Origin: an uncultured Christensenella sp.
GTDB lineage: Bacteria; Bacillota; Clostridia; Christensenellales; UBA1750
Direction of reading: 5' to 3'
DNA: 48,667 nt
Assembly (NCBI GenBank): GCA_948468595.1
Contig: CAOKIU010000011.1
Span: 1-48,667 of the forward strand
Below the pieces are notes generated by a model. That model had not been told where the DNA came from and did not search any database. It saw only the letters and a program-made list of their open reading frames with translations. The position numbers and the translations under genes were made by a program. Below, in pieces: positions 1 to 7,687 of this stretch. The number at the start of each line of letters is the position of its first letter. The first letter of the stretch is position 1.

Positions 1-44
1 GTGAGATTTTTTCAAAAGGAATCTGGGCTTTTCCGGCAGAGGCT

Positions 45-240
45 TCTACCTGCGCTCGCTCCAGGTAACTGAACTCGGCGCGGGGGTTTGCAGCGATAGG
101 ACCGCTTCCCCGCAATATATCTCTAAATCGCTTGCTGGATTCTGCGGCTGGGCGGTCTCTACCTGCGCCGCACGAGGAAACCGATCCCGGCGCGGCATTT
201 CGCGGCGGCCGAAGGGATTTAGGCCCTTAGGACCGCCTCC
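45..240. repeat. Degenerate two-copy direct repeat at left edge
   Basis: Two related blocks begin at about 45 and 158 (113 bp apart). Both open with TCTACCTGCGC, carry a GGCGCGG core and end near TAGGACCGC followed by a C-rich run (about 92-107 and 228-240). The second copy overlaps the last codons and stop of the neighbouring leftward gene. No open frame through here has a convincing start or family match, so I treat bases 1-218 as non-coding. More copies could lie left of base 1. Confidence 0.45.
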
Positions 241-1175
241 TCGTGAAATTGGTTGCACAGGGTCTCCATCTCCCCGCGGCCGGGCAGCAGGATGCGCCAG
301 CGGGCGGGGATGCCGCTTGCGCCGTAATAAAGCCCGGCCAGGGCGCAGGCCGCGGAGGCCACGGCGCAGGTTTGGCCGCCGAGGTTGACGGCCATGAGCG
401 CGCAGGCCTCAAAGGAGTGGGTGTTGATCAGGCAGTAAAGCGCCGCCTCCAGCGTCTGCACCGCGTCGGGCCCGGAGCAAACGTCCGCTTGCTTGAGGTT
501 GCGGAAGGCGGGCACGTCCATCAGGCGGCGAAAGTGGGAAAGCTCCCCCGCCTGGGGGGATTGGCGGTAATAGGCCGCCACAGTGGTCAGCGCGTCCTGC
601 AAGGCCTCGGGAATGTCCATGCCGGAGATGAGCGCGCAGGCCACGCCCACATACAGGCCGCAGGCCACCACGGTGCGCGGGTGGCCGTTGGTGATGGCGG
701 AAGCCAGGCGGATCATCTCCATGGCGTGGGGGCTCTTGGCGATGGATGTCCCCGCCATGGGGTAGAGGTAAAAGGCCATGGGCAGCATGCGCCGCAGCGC
801 GCCGTTTGCCGGGACCCTGTCGTCGCCGCACTGCGCGGCGGGCAGGCCCTGCGCGCGCCGCTCCACCGCCCGGCAAAGGTAGGGGTCCATGCCAATCGGC
901 TCGCCAAAGGCCCAGTAGCGCCCTTGCATGCACCGCGAGAGGCAGAGAAGCATGTCCTCCGGATCGAAGCCGCCCTTTAAACTGTCGAGCATGGCCATGG
1001 TCTGCGTCGTGGAGATCGACCAGCTTCCCGCCGGCCAGATGCGCGATCCACAGCCGCGCATGGAGCGCACGGGGTGATCATCAAGCTCCGCGCGTGCCAC
1101 GCCCTCCACCGGCAGGGCGAGCGCGTCCCCTGCCGCAAGGCCCAACACGCCGCTCTTCATCCGTTTCAACAGCAT
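219..1175 (-). CDS. ADP-ribosylglycohydrolase-fold protein, probably catalytically degenerate
   Basis: A 318-residue protein with the fold signature of ADP-ribosylglycohydrolases (DraG/ARH family): GLAAGDALALPVE near residues 12-24, a GxW-type segment at 50-60, NGALRR-MLP in the middle, and a C-terminal GG...LAGLYYG helix. Family members use two dinuclear-metal motifs, WTDDT and GGDTDT. Here the first reads WSIST (residues 52-56) and the second GGQTCA (266-271), so the acidic ligands are missing from both. It may bind ADP-ribose or a related ligand without hydrolysing it, or be decaying. The ATG at 1175 follows AAGGAGG by seven bases, which decides the start. The gene is monocistronic and divergent from the dipeptidase gene; the C-terminus runs into a repeat. 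Confidence 0.75.
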   Translation of the reverse strand: MLLKRMKSGVLGLAAGDALALPVEGVARAELDDHPVRSMRGCGSRIWPAGSWSISTTQTMAMLDSLKGGFDPEDMLLCLSRCMQGRYWAFGEPIGMDPYLCRAVERRAQGLPAAQCGDDRVPANGALRRMLPMAFYLYPMAGTSIAKSPHAMEMIRLASAITNGHPRTVVACGLYVGVACALISGMDIPEALQDALTTVAAYYRQSPQAGELSHFRRLMDVPAFRNLKQADVCSGPDAVQTLEAALYCLINTHSFEACALMAVNLGGQTCAVASAACALAGLYYGASGIPARWRILLPGRGEMETLCNQFHEEAVLRA

Positions 1176-1380
1176 GGCGCGTCCTCCTTTATCCATTGTT
1201 GCAATGATGGAATCCCGTTGTTTTTTACATCCTTTTCGGTGTTATGCGCCTTAAAAACAGGCAGATCCTCTATAATGATTCCGATCCTTCGGGATTTGAG
1301 GCGTTGCGAAATGACAAAGGAATTGTATCTTCAGGGGTTTTGGTCCTTTAGGCGTGGATTTCCCCGTCCTTGCGCATGTC

Positions 1381-1410
1381 TTGACAGAAAGGGCGCGCGG
1401 TCTGTATAGT
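1381..1410 (+). promoter_or_regulatory. Sigma-A-type promoter of the dipeptidase gene
   Basis: TTGACA at 1381-1386 and TATAGT at 1405-1410 are separated by 18 bases, 57 bases upstream of the ATG at 1467. No operator-like dyad is apparent. Confidence 0.7.
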
Positions 1411-1466
1411 GAAGAAGAGGTTAGACACGCAAACGCCCGTGGGGCATGGGGAAAGGAAGGAAAGGC

Positions 1467-2870
1467 ATGGAGATAAAGGATCGCATCATTTCCTGGGCGC
1501 AGGCGCACCAGGAGGAATTTTTTGAGGATTTAAAGCTGCTGGTGAGCGTTGATTCCTCCAAGGGCGAGGCGACGGAGGGCAAGCCCTTTGGCCAGGGCTG
1601 CGCGCAGGCGCTCAAGGTTGCCCAGGACATCCTGAGCAAGGCGGGCTTTGCGTCGGAAAACCACGAAAATTACGTGGTGACCACCGATCTTAACGACGGG
1701 GAGACGGTGCTTGGCGTGCTGGCGCATCTTGACATCGTGCCCACCGGGGACGGCTGGTCCTTCCCGCCGCTGGACATGCGCCAGGACGAGGAAAAGGTCT
1801 ACGGCCGCGGCACGGCGGACGACAAGGGCCCGGCGCTCGCGGCGTTCTACGCCATGCGGGCGGTGCGCGAGCTGGGGCTGGAAGTCAAGAAAAACTGTCG
1901 GCTCATCCTGGGCGCGGACGAGGAATGCGGCTCCAGCGATATCCGCCACTACTTCAGCACCCATCCGGTGCCGCGCTACACCCTCTCTCCCGATGCGGAC
2001 TATCCCGTCATCAACATTGAAAAGGGCGGCCTGCACGCGGACGCCGCGGCCCAGTGGGAGAAGGAGGACGTGCTGCCGCGCATCGCGCGCATCGAGGCGG
2101 GCATCAAGGTCAACGTCGTACCCGCCACGGCCCAGGCGCTTATTTTGGGCATGGAAAAGGCGGAGGTGGAGCGCTACCTCTCCAGCGCCAGGGAAAAGAC
2201 GGGCGCCGCGTTTACGGCCGAGGACGCGCCGGGGGGCGTGCGCATCGCCTGCAAGGGGGAAAACGCCCATGCCTCCACCCCCGAAAAGGGAGTAAACGCG
2301 CTCACGGCGCTGCTGACGCTGCTGGCCGCGCTGCCCTTGAAGGGCAAGGGCGCGGACATCGCGCGGGGCCTTACGCACATTTTCCCGCACGGGGACTTCT
2401 ACGGCGCGGGCGCGGGCATCGCGCAGGAGGATCGGGAGTCCGGCAAGCTCACCATCGCGCTGACGGTCCTTAAGATGGATGAGGGCGGCGTGCGCGCGCA
2501 GGCGGACTGCCGCGCGCCCCTTTGCGCCACGGACGAGAACCTGACGGACGTGATGCGGGCAAAATATGCCTCCATCGGCCTTGCGATGGACGACAACAAG
2601 ATGTACCCGCCCCACCACGTGCCAAAGGATTCCCCGCTGGTGCTGACCCTTCTCTCGGTTTACGAGGATTATACCGGGGAAAAGGGCCGCTGCATCGCCA
2701 TCGGTGGAGGCACCTACGTCCACAATCTCGAGGGCGGGGTTTCGTTCGGCGCGGCGTTTGAAGGGGTGAACAACAACATGCACGGCCCGGACGAATTCGC
2801 CTATAAGCGCCACTTACTGCTTACCATCATGATGTACGCACAGGTCATTTGGGAACTGTGCAAATCATAA
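1467..2870 (+). CDS. pepV: M20 family dipeptidase, PepV type
   Basis: A 467-residue cytosolic zinc dipeptidase of the M20A (PepV/Sapep) group, which hydrolyses Xaa-Xaa dipeptides released during peptide uptake; the length matches PepV. Zinc-site motifs are in order: HLDIVPTGDGW (His88), GRGTADDKGP (Asp119 bridging), the general base in ADEECGSSD (Glu152/153), an Asp in SPDADYP (176-178), and the C-terminal NNNMHGPDE histidine. The lid domain lies between about residues 185 and 385. I chose ATG 1467 because GGAAGG lies just upstream; an in-frame ATG at 1446 lacks such a site. It has its own promoter and a strong terminator, so it is probably a single-gene unit. M20 dipeptidases vary in specificity, so the exact substrate is uncertain. 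Confidence 0.9.
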   Translation: MEIKDRIISWAQAHQEEFFEDLKLLVSVDSSKGEATEGKPFGQGCAQALKVAQDILSKAGFASENHENYVVTTDLNDGETVLGVLAHLDIVPTGDGWSFPPLDMRQDEEKVYGRGTADDKGPALAAFYAMRAVRELGLEVKKNCRLILGADEECGSSDIRHYFSTHPVPRYTLSPDADYPVINIEKGGLHADAAAQWEKEDVLPRIARIEAGIKVNVVPATAQALILGMEKAEVERYLSSAREKTGAAFTAEDAPGGVRIACKGENAHASTPEKGVNALTALLTLLAALPLKGKGADIARGLTHIFPHGDFYGAGAGIAQEDRESGKLTIALTVLKMDEGGVRAQADCRAPLCATDENLTDVMRAKYASIGLAMDDNKMYPPHHVPKDSPLVLTLLSVYEDYTGEKGRCIAIGGGTYVHNLEGGVSFGAAFEGVNNNMHGPDEFAYKRHLLLTIMMYAQVIWELCKS

Positions 2871-2890
2871 CATATAAACGGGAACATGTC

Positions 2891-2937
2891 AAAAAGCGTT
2901 GCATTCTTAACAATAATCGAAGAATGCAGCGCTTTTT
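2891..2937. terminator. Bidirectional hairpin terminator after pepV
   Basis: AAAAAGCG-TGCATTCTT pairs with AAGAATGCA-CGCTTTTT around an 11-base loop. An A-run precedes and a T-run follows, so it can act in both directions, for pepV and for the decayed leftward gene to its right. Confidence 0.8.
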
Positions 2938-3016
2938 CATGCAAAATCTATATCTTTTCGACAAATAGATGCGTTTTTTCTGAAAAACCGCGCGCGTTAA
3001 CGCGGGGCCGGGCAGC

Positions 3017-3609
3017 TCACTGCCTGCTGAGGAAGTCAAGGTCGCGCTCAATCAGGGCGTCCTCGGGGTGTTAAAGGTGTAATCGACGAGCTTTTCCGTT
3101 GGAAACATCGCCCACGCGCCCGTCCTGCCGGGGGACGCTGAAGACGCCGCTGGGCTGGGCGATGACCTTGGAGGGGTCGTTGAGATCCGTGTCAAAGCGG
3201 ATGGAGATCATCTTTTCCTCGACAATGACGGAATGGAGGATCTCCCGGCACAGGCCAAAGCCGATGCCCGAGCCGTTCTTGATGAAACCATCCATGGGGC
3301 GGGTGTTGAAGGCGTACTTGCCGTCAATTGCGCTGCTGGGGCGACCGGAGGGTGACCAGGTTGGGCAGGCGCTCCCAGGTATTTAGGTCCTTGGTGCGCA
3401 CATTGCCCGCAGCGGAGAGGCCGGTATCCGACGCAGCCCCGGCAAAGAAGGGCTTGCGGTCCCCGCCCTCGACGCGCACGACGAGGCAAAGTTTTCCATC
3501 CGGGTAGATGACGCCGCCGTGGCGCACGGCGTTGACGCCCAGCCGCTCCAATAAGAGAGCGGGGGCGTCAACCAGCCACACTCTTGCGCATCTCCTCCTG
3601 TTTTTCCAT
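3017..3609 (-). pseudogene. GH130 glycoside phosphorylase remnant (mannosyl-glucose phosphorylase-like)
   Basis: Leftward fragments match the glycosidase family 130 phosphorylases that split beta-mannosides with phosphate. Visible blocks in order: an N-terminal stub (ATG 3609, MEKQEEMRKS), GVNAVRHGG and VARVEG-DRK-like text (about 3480-3545), [16 protein letters not shown] plus SPQQRN (about 3325-3400), then in another frame [15 protein letters not shown] and GSGIGFGLC (about 3240-3310), [10 protein letters not shown]...GRVGDVSN (about 3105-3185), and in a third frame [11 protein letters not shown] joined by a one-base frameshift to EDALIERDLDFLSRQ and stop (3017-3080). The part between the VEG...DRK block and RTKDL, and the part between the EEKMI and TDLNDP blocks, are missing compared with family proteins of roughly 310-390 residues. 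At least three frameshifts and two internal deletions make it non-functional. Family recognition is from memory of conserved blocks. Confidence 0.8.
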
Positions 3610-3648
3610 ATACACCACCGCGTGTAATTTTAAAAAATTGCAGAGCAG

Positions 3649-3690
3649 CCTTTGCGGCGCGTTTTTTTGCGTGGCGCCGCGCCGCAAAGG
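3649..3690 (-). terminator. Hairpin after the lysozyme gene
   Basis: Thirteen bases (3649-3661) pair perfectly with 3678-3690 around a 16-base loop. Read leftward, the stem is followed about a dozen bases later by a T-rich stretch. It is a plausible terminator for the leftward lysozyme gene, although the T-run is not immediately adjacent. Confidence 0.5.
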
Positions 3691-3715
3691 AATCAATCAA
3701 AACAAAACACTTTAA

Positions 3716-4702
3716 TCAATTGGGAACAAACAAAATCGCGCCGGTTTTGATGAAATGGACGTTCTTGATCTCGTTGATGCGCGCCAGGGCGGAGACGGTG
3801 GTGCCGTAGCGCCGCGCCAGGCGGGTGAGGGTATCTCCCCTTTGCACCACATGGGTTTTGATGCCGGGAAGGAAGATCGCCTGTCCCGGGTAAATCCGGT
3901 TGGGGTTTTGCAGGTTGTTTTCGCGCGCCAAACGGTCAACCGTGATGCCGAAACGGCGGGCGATGGCGGAAAGGGTATCCCCCTTGCGCACGATATAGGC
4001 GTATCTTTCCGGCGCGGGGCCGTCGTTGCCAAGGAAGGCCGCCTCGGTAAAGACGTTCAAGTCCACATTTCCCGTTATGCCGTCCACGCGCCCGGTATCG
4101 CTGTACTGCCAGCCCGCCCAACCCGTCCACTTGCCGTTATCCGGGGGTTGGGAGGCCGGGCGATAGTCCGCCACCCACAGCGGATAGGCGGAGAGCGACG
4201 CGGGCCAGAAGTCCCGCGCGCCGGAGGAATCGGTATAAAGCATGGGCGTAAAGCCCGTGGCTTCCTCTAAAGCGGAAAAATAGGCAAGGGCGACGCGCTC
4301 CGCCTGAGCTGGGTCCAAGCCGCGGACGTCAAACTCAGCGGCAGGGCGCATGTCCAGGGAAACGCCTTGAAGCAGCGCGGCAAAGCGGCGGGCCTGCGCG
4401 CGGGCTTCGTCCGGGGTGCGGGCGGTGACAAAGGCATAGGCCCCTATGGAAAGCCCCGCCGCCTTTGCCTTTTCCGCGTTGGACGCAAAGCGCGCGTCGG
4501 TCTCGCCGGCGCCCACGCTGCCGCGGATATACACCGCCTCCACGCCCGCGGCGCGCACCTTATCAAAGTCGATCTCTCCCTGATAAACGCTGACATCGAT
4601 TCCCGCAATATGGTCATCGCCATCCGGCTCCAGGGCGGACGCGCCCACGCACATGGCCAGGAGCAAGACAGCGCACAAGACGAAGGAAAAAAGTCTCTTC
4701 AA
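3716..4702 (-). CDS. Secreted GH25 lysozyme with two C-terminal LysM domains
   Basis: A 328-residue exported cell-wall hydrolase. Residues 1-24 form a Sec signal peptide (KR, hydrophobic core, ASA cleavage). Residues about 33-225 are a GH25 (Chalaropsis-type) muramidase barrel: AGIDVSVYQGEIDFDKV at the start, GLSIGAYAF in the middle and WQYSDTGRVDGITGNVDLN at the end. Two LysM domains follow (YIVRKGDTLSAIARRFG and HVVQRGDTLTRLARRYG), which bind peptidoglycan glycan chains. The usual catalytic D-x-E segment reads PAAEFDV here, i.e. acid residues in swapped order. Start: TTG 4702 lies nine bases after AGGAGG; the TTG at 4708 is too close. Likely roles are wall turnover, germination or daughter-cell separation. 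Confidence 0.85.
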   Translation of the reverse strand: MKRLFSFVLCAVLLLAMCVGASALEPDGDDHIAGIDVSVYQGEIDFDKVRAAGVEAVYIRGSVGAGETDARFASNAEKAKAAGLSIGAYAFVTARTPDEARAQARRFAALLQGVSLDMRPAAEFDVRGLDPAQAERVALAYFSALEEATGFTPMLYTDSSGARDFWPASLSAYPLWVADYRPASQPPDNGKWTGWAGWQYSDTGRVDGITGNVDLNVFTEAAFLGNDGPAPERYAYIVRKGDTLSAIARRFGITVDRLARENNLQNPNRIYPGQAIFLPGIKTHVVQRGDTLTRLARRYGTTVSALARINEIKNVHFIKTGAILFVPN

Positions 4703-5308
4703 TGGCAAACACCTCCTCCCCTCAGTCTATGCAAAACGCGCTTCCGCCGTCACAAAAGGGCTGCATAGCGCCGGTTGCCTTCCCCCTTCCATCGCGGCGT
4801 AAGTTATCCACACATCTTGCACAGTTTGGGGATAACTCGCCCTTACGTTCGCCTCACGCTCACCGCCCAGGAAAAAATTCCCCGCCGCAGGCGGCGAAAA
4901 CCTCTTCCCCGAGGATGTGGATAAAACCTGTGAAACTTTTTCCACATCCGGTGAATTCTGTGGATTTTTCCTCTGCATACGCCTGTATGCCCTGCATAAA
5001 TATGCAAATAGGCGAATAAACGCGGCCCGCAAGCGCGCACCGAGCCTTCACGACGATTTTTTTCCACACAAGCGCACGCCATGGCCAAGCATGGGCGCGG
5101 GCCGCGGTGGAAAACGCGCCCATTTTGTGGATCAATGGGCGCGGCATCCACAGGGCAAGGGGAGAAAAAAACGCGGCGCCTTTGCGACAAAACGCGATTT
5201 TCCACAGTATCCACCGCTCTACTGCGACTACGTCTACTTCTTATTTTCCTACTCCTCCTGATCTATCCCGTTTCAGCCATTTTGTCGCGTCCCTCCGGCA
5301 AAGAAAAG
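4703..5308. other. Gene-free DnaA-box cluster beside recF (candidate origin half)
   Basis: About 600 bases without a credible gene, dense in DnaA boxes. Perfect TTATCCACA boxes sit at 4804-4812 (+) and 4916-4924 (-). One-mismatch boxes are at 4827-4835, 4938-4946, 5060-5068, 5126-5134 and 5198-5206, four-fifths of them on short A/T-rich tracts. Open frames through the stretch (for example 4727-5261) are mutually overlapping, lack ribosome sites and show no family features. With the second cluster at 9.0-9.24 kb this resembles a bipartite bacterial oriC, here enclosing dnaA-dnaN-recF. Confidence 0.6.
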
Positions 5309-5331
5309 GACCACGCCGGCCGGGCGTGGTC
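5309..5331 (-). terminator. recF terminator
   Basis: GACCACGCC pairs with GGCGTGGTC around a five-base loop. Read leftward, the stem is followed by CTTTTCTTT, a standard intrinsic terminator 40 bases past the recF stop codon. Confidence 0.8.
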
Positions 5332-5370
5332 GCACAAAGCGTGAGATGGAAAAGCGCTGCATGCTGCGCA

Positions 5371-6456
5371 TCAAGCGCGGGAATCGTCGATGGCTCCGCC
5401 TTTGATGAAGAACTTGCGCGCGCTGGGCCAGGATTGCGCAAAGGAGGTGGAGGTCACCAGCGTCTGCACGGGGAGGATGCGCTCCAAAAGGTAGGTCTGC
5501 CGCCGCTCGTCCAATTCGCTCATCACGTCGTCGAGCATGAGAATGGGCCACTCTCCCGTTTCCTCCCGGATGAGGTCCAGCTCGGAGAGCTTGATGGCGA
5601 GCGCCGCGGTGCGCTGCTGCCCCTGCGAGCCAAAGGCGCGGATCTCCCGGCCGTCCAGGGTGAGCGCCATTTCGTCGCGGTGCGCGCCGCGCGTGGTGGT
5701 CATGCGGCGCAGGTCCTCCGCCTGCGTCGATTCCAGGATTTTGAAGAGCTCATCCTGGTCAAAGGCGGGGCAGTCGGGGCGGTAGGAGACGAGGAGGTCT
5801 TCCCGGCCGCCGCTGATCTCCCGGTGGTTTTGGGAGGCCAGGCGGGAAAGCCGCGCGCAGAAGGCCTCGCGATAGCGCATCAGCTTGCTGCCAAGGGAGG
5901 CGAGCTGTTCGTTCCAAACCGGCAGCGTCGCCTTCATTTCAGGGTGTTCGCGGATGGACTTGAGCAAAATGTTGCGCTGGCGAAGCGCGCGCATGTACTG
6001 TTGCAGCAGGAAAAAGTAAGCGGGATGGGTCTGCGAGAGCTCCATATCCAAGAACCTGCGGCGCTCGGCCGGGCCGTCCTTGACGATGGAAAGGTGTTCC
6101 GGCGCAAAGAGCACGCAGTTGATCAGGCCCATCAGCTCGCCGATGCGCGGCAGGGGCTGTCCGTCGCACTTGATGCGCCGGCCCTCAACATGGCTCAGGC
6201 GCAAAAAGAGATCGTGCGCGGTTTCGGTGCGCTCGCAGGAGAGGCGCACCAGCGCGTTGGGCGCGTCATAGGCGATCATCTCCTTTTCCCTGCTGGTGCG
6301 GTGGGACCGGCCAAAGCAGCAGAAAAAGACCGCCTCCAATAGGTTGGTCTTGCCCTGCGCGTTCTCCCCGACGATGAGATTGATGCCCTTTTCCGGCAAA
6401 AAGACGCAGTGCGCGTAATTGCGGAAGTTGGTAAGTTCCAGCTTTTTGATGAGCAT
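5371..6456 (-). CDS. recF: DNA replication/repair protein RecF
   Basis: A 361-residue SMC-like ABC-type ATPase that loads RecA at single-strand gaps together with RecO and RecR. Walker A is GENAQGKTNLLEA (about 31-43), the signature region is FGSQGQQRTAALAIKL, and Walker B is LMLDDVMSELD near residue 320. Length and N-terminus (MLIKKLELTNFRNY) are typical. ATG 6456 follows CAGGGGGAA. It lies downstream of dnaN in the usual leftward dnaA-dnaN-recF order. The small S4-domain gene often found between dnaN and recF is absent, and gyrB/gyrA do not follow recF; a terminator and an origin-like region do instead. Confidence 0.97.
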   Translation of the reverse strand: MLIKKLELTNFRNYAHCVFLPEKGINLIVGENAQGKTNLLEAVFFCCFGRSHRTSREKEMIAYDAPNALVRLSCERTETAHDLFLRLSHVEGRRIKCDGQPLPRIGELMGLINCVLFAPEHLSIVKDGPAERRRFLDMELSQTHPAYFFLLQQYMRALRQRNILLKSIREHPEMKATLPVWNEQLASLGSKLMRYREAFCARLSRLASQNHREISGGREDLLVSYRPDCPAFDQDELFKILESTQAEDLRRMTTTRGAHRDEMALTLDGREIRAFGSQGQQRTAALAIKLSELDLIREETGEWPILMLDDVMSELDERRQTYLLERILPVQTLVTSTSFAQSWPSARKFFIKGGAIDDSRA

Positions 6457-6473
6457 GTATTCCCCCTGATCTC

Positions 6474-6514
6474 AGAAAACCATGATGATTTCAGTGAAAT
6501 CGTCATGGTTTTCT
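6474..6514. repeat. 19-bp inverted repeat in the dnaN-recF gap
   Basis: Left arm 6474-6492 pairs with right arm 6496-6514 around a three-base loop, with a single G-T wobble in 19 pairs. It lies directly upstream of the recF ribosome site (leftward) and has no T-run, so an RNA hairpin tuning recF expression or mRNA stability fits better than a terminator. A second short dyad (GACACAAATTGTGTC) sits next to it at about 6519-6533. Confidence 0.7.
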
Positions 6515-6540
6515 GTAAGGACACAAATTGTGTCTTTTCG

Positions 6541-7644
6541 TTATCCCGCCGTGCGCACGGGAAGGACGAGGTACAAAAAGTCGTCTCCGCTGGTGGGCAC
6601 CAGAACGCAGGGGGAGATGTTGGAGTTGAGCTTGATGAGGAACTGCTCGTCGCTGATGGACTTGACCGCCTCGGCGATGTAGCGGACGTTAAAGGCGATG
6701 TCGATGCCCTTGCCCTCGGTCAAAACGTCCATCTCCTCATACACGTCGCCCATTTCGGAGTTGGAGGTGATGTGGAGCTTATCCTCGGCAATGGAGAACT
6801 TGAGCAGGTTGCTCTTGCCCTCCCGGGCCATGAGGGAGGCGCGGTCGATGCAATCGGCGAGCTGGGCGCGATCCAGGCGGACGGAGATGGCGTAGCTGGG
6901 CGGCAGGAGCTGGCGGTACTTGATGTACTCCCCCTCCAGCAGCCGCACCACAATCGTGGCCGAGCCGATGTTCAGCTTTAGATGCGTCTTGGAAAGGGTG
7001 AGGGTGACGGGCGTTTCCTCGTCGGAGAGGATCTTGGCAATCTCCACAAAGTTGCGGCCGGATACCACGCAGGAAAGGGTGGGGGCGGGGGAGAGCAGCT
7101 TGCCCACGCGGCGGGCCAGGCGGAAGCCGTCCAGCGCCACAAGCGTGAGGGATTCCTCCGCAATCTCCATGAAAATACCCATCAGAATCGGGCGCGCATC
7201 CTCGGTGGCCACCGCAAAGCCGGTGCTTAAAATCATGTCGCGCAGCACGTTTTGCGCCACGTGGATGGGCTGGTCGTCGTCCACATGGGGGAGCCTGGGG
7301 AAGTCCAGCGCGGATAAGCCTTGCAGCGTGGTCTTGGACCCGCCCGAGGAAATGACCGCGCGGTTGGATTCGCTCACCGTCAGGCGCACCTCGCCATCGG
7401 GCAGCTTGCGCACGATCTCGGAAAACAAGCGGGCGTTCAGGAGCACGCGGCCCTCCTGGGCGACGGCGGCGGGGACGTTGGTCTCAATGCCCATTTGCAG
7501 GTCCGTACACATCAGGTGAACGCCGGTTGAGTCCGCGGTGATGGAGACGCACTCGAGCACCGCCTGGGGAGAGCGCGTGGCGCTGGCCTTGGCGGCGATG
7601 GAAAGCCCTTGAATCAAATCCTCTTTTTGACAAATGAATTTCAT
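6541..7644 (-). CDS. dnaN: DNA polymerase III sliding clamp (beta subunit)
   Basis: A 367-residue beta clamp made of three similar ~120-residue domains. It forms a homodimeric ring on DNA that tethers polymerase III and repair factors. Recognisable segments include MKFICQKEDLIQGLSIAAKA at the N-terminus, NFVEIAKIL in domain two, SNSEMGD in domain three, and a C-terminus ending LVLPVRTAG, close to the usual P-V/M-R closing the peptide-binding pocket. ATG 7644 follows a GGGAGG site. It starts 43 bases after the dnaA stop with no visible promoter, so it is probably co-transcribed with dnaA. Confidence 0.97.
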   Translation of the reverse strand: MKFICQKEDLIQGLSIAAKASATRSPQAVLECVSITADSTGVHLMCTDLQMGIETNVPAAVAQEGRVLLNARLFSEIVRKLPDGEVRLTVSESNRAVISSGGSKTTLQGLSALDFPRLPHVDDDQPIHVAQNVLRDMILSTGFAVATEDARPILMGIFMEIAEESLTLVALDGFRLARRVGKLLSPAPTLSCVVSGRNFVEIAKILSDEETPVTLTLSKTHLKLNIGSATIVVRLLEGEYIKYRQLLPPSYAISVRLDRAQLADCIDRASLMAREGKSNLLKFSIAEDKLHITSNSEMGDVYEEMDVLTEGKGIDIAFNVRYIAEAVKSISDEQFLIKLNSNISPCVLVPTSGDDFLYLVLPVRTAG

Positions 7645-7687
7645 GCTCTAACCTCCCAGGGTTCAAAAATGGGACGCCTGTGCGGCG

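Noticed and set aside
46..258. Short leftward open frame over the left-edge repeat.
   Set aside because: Overlaps the end of the 219-1175 gene, no ribosome site, repetitive sequence.
4727..5261. Several overlapping frames in the recF-lysozyme gap.
   Set aside because: Mutually exclusive, no SD, compositionally random; the DnaA-box cluster explains the stretch better.
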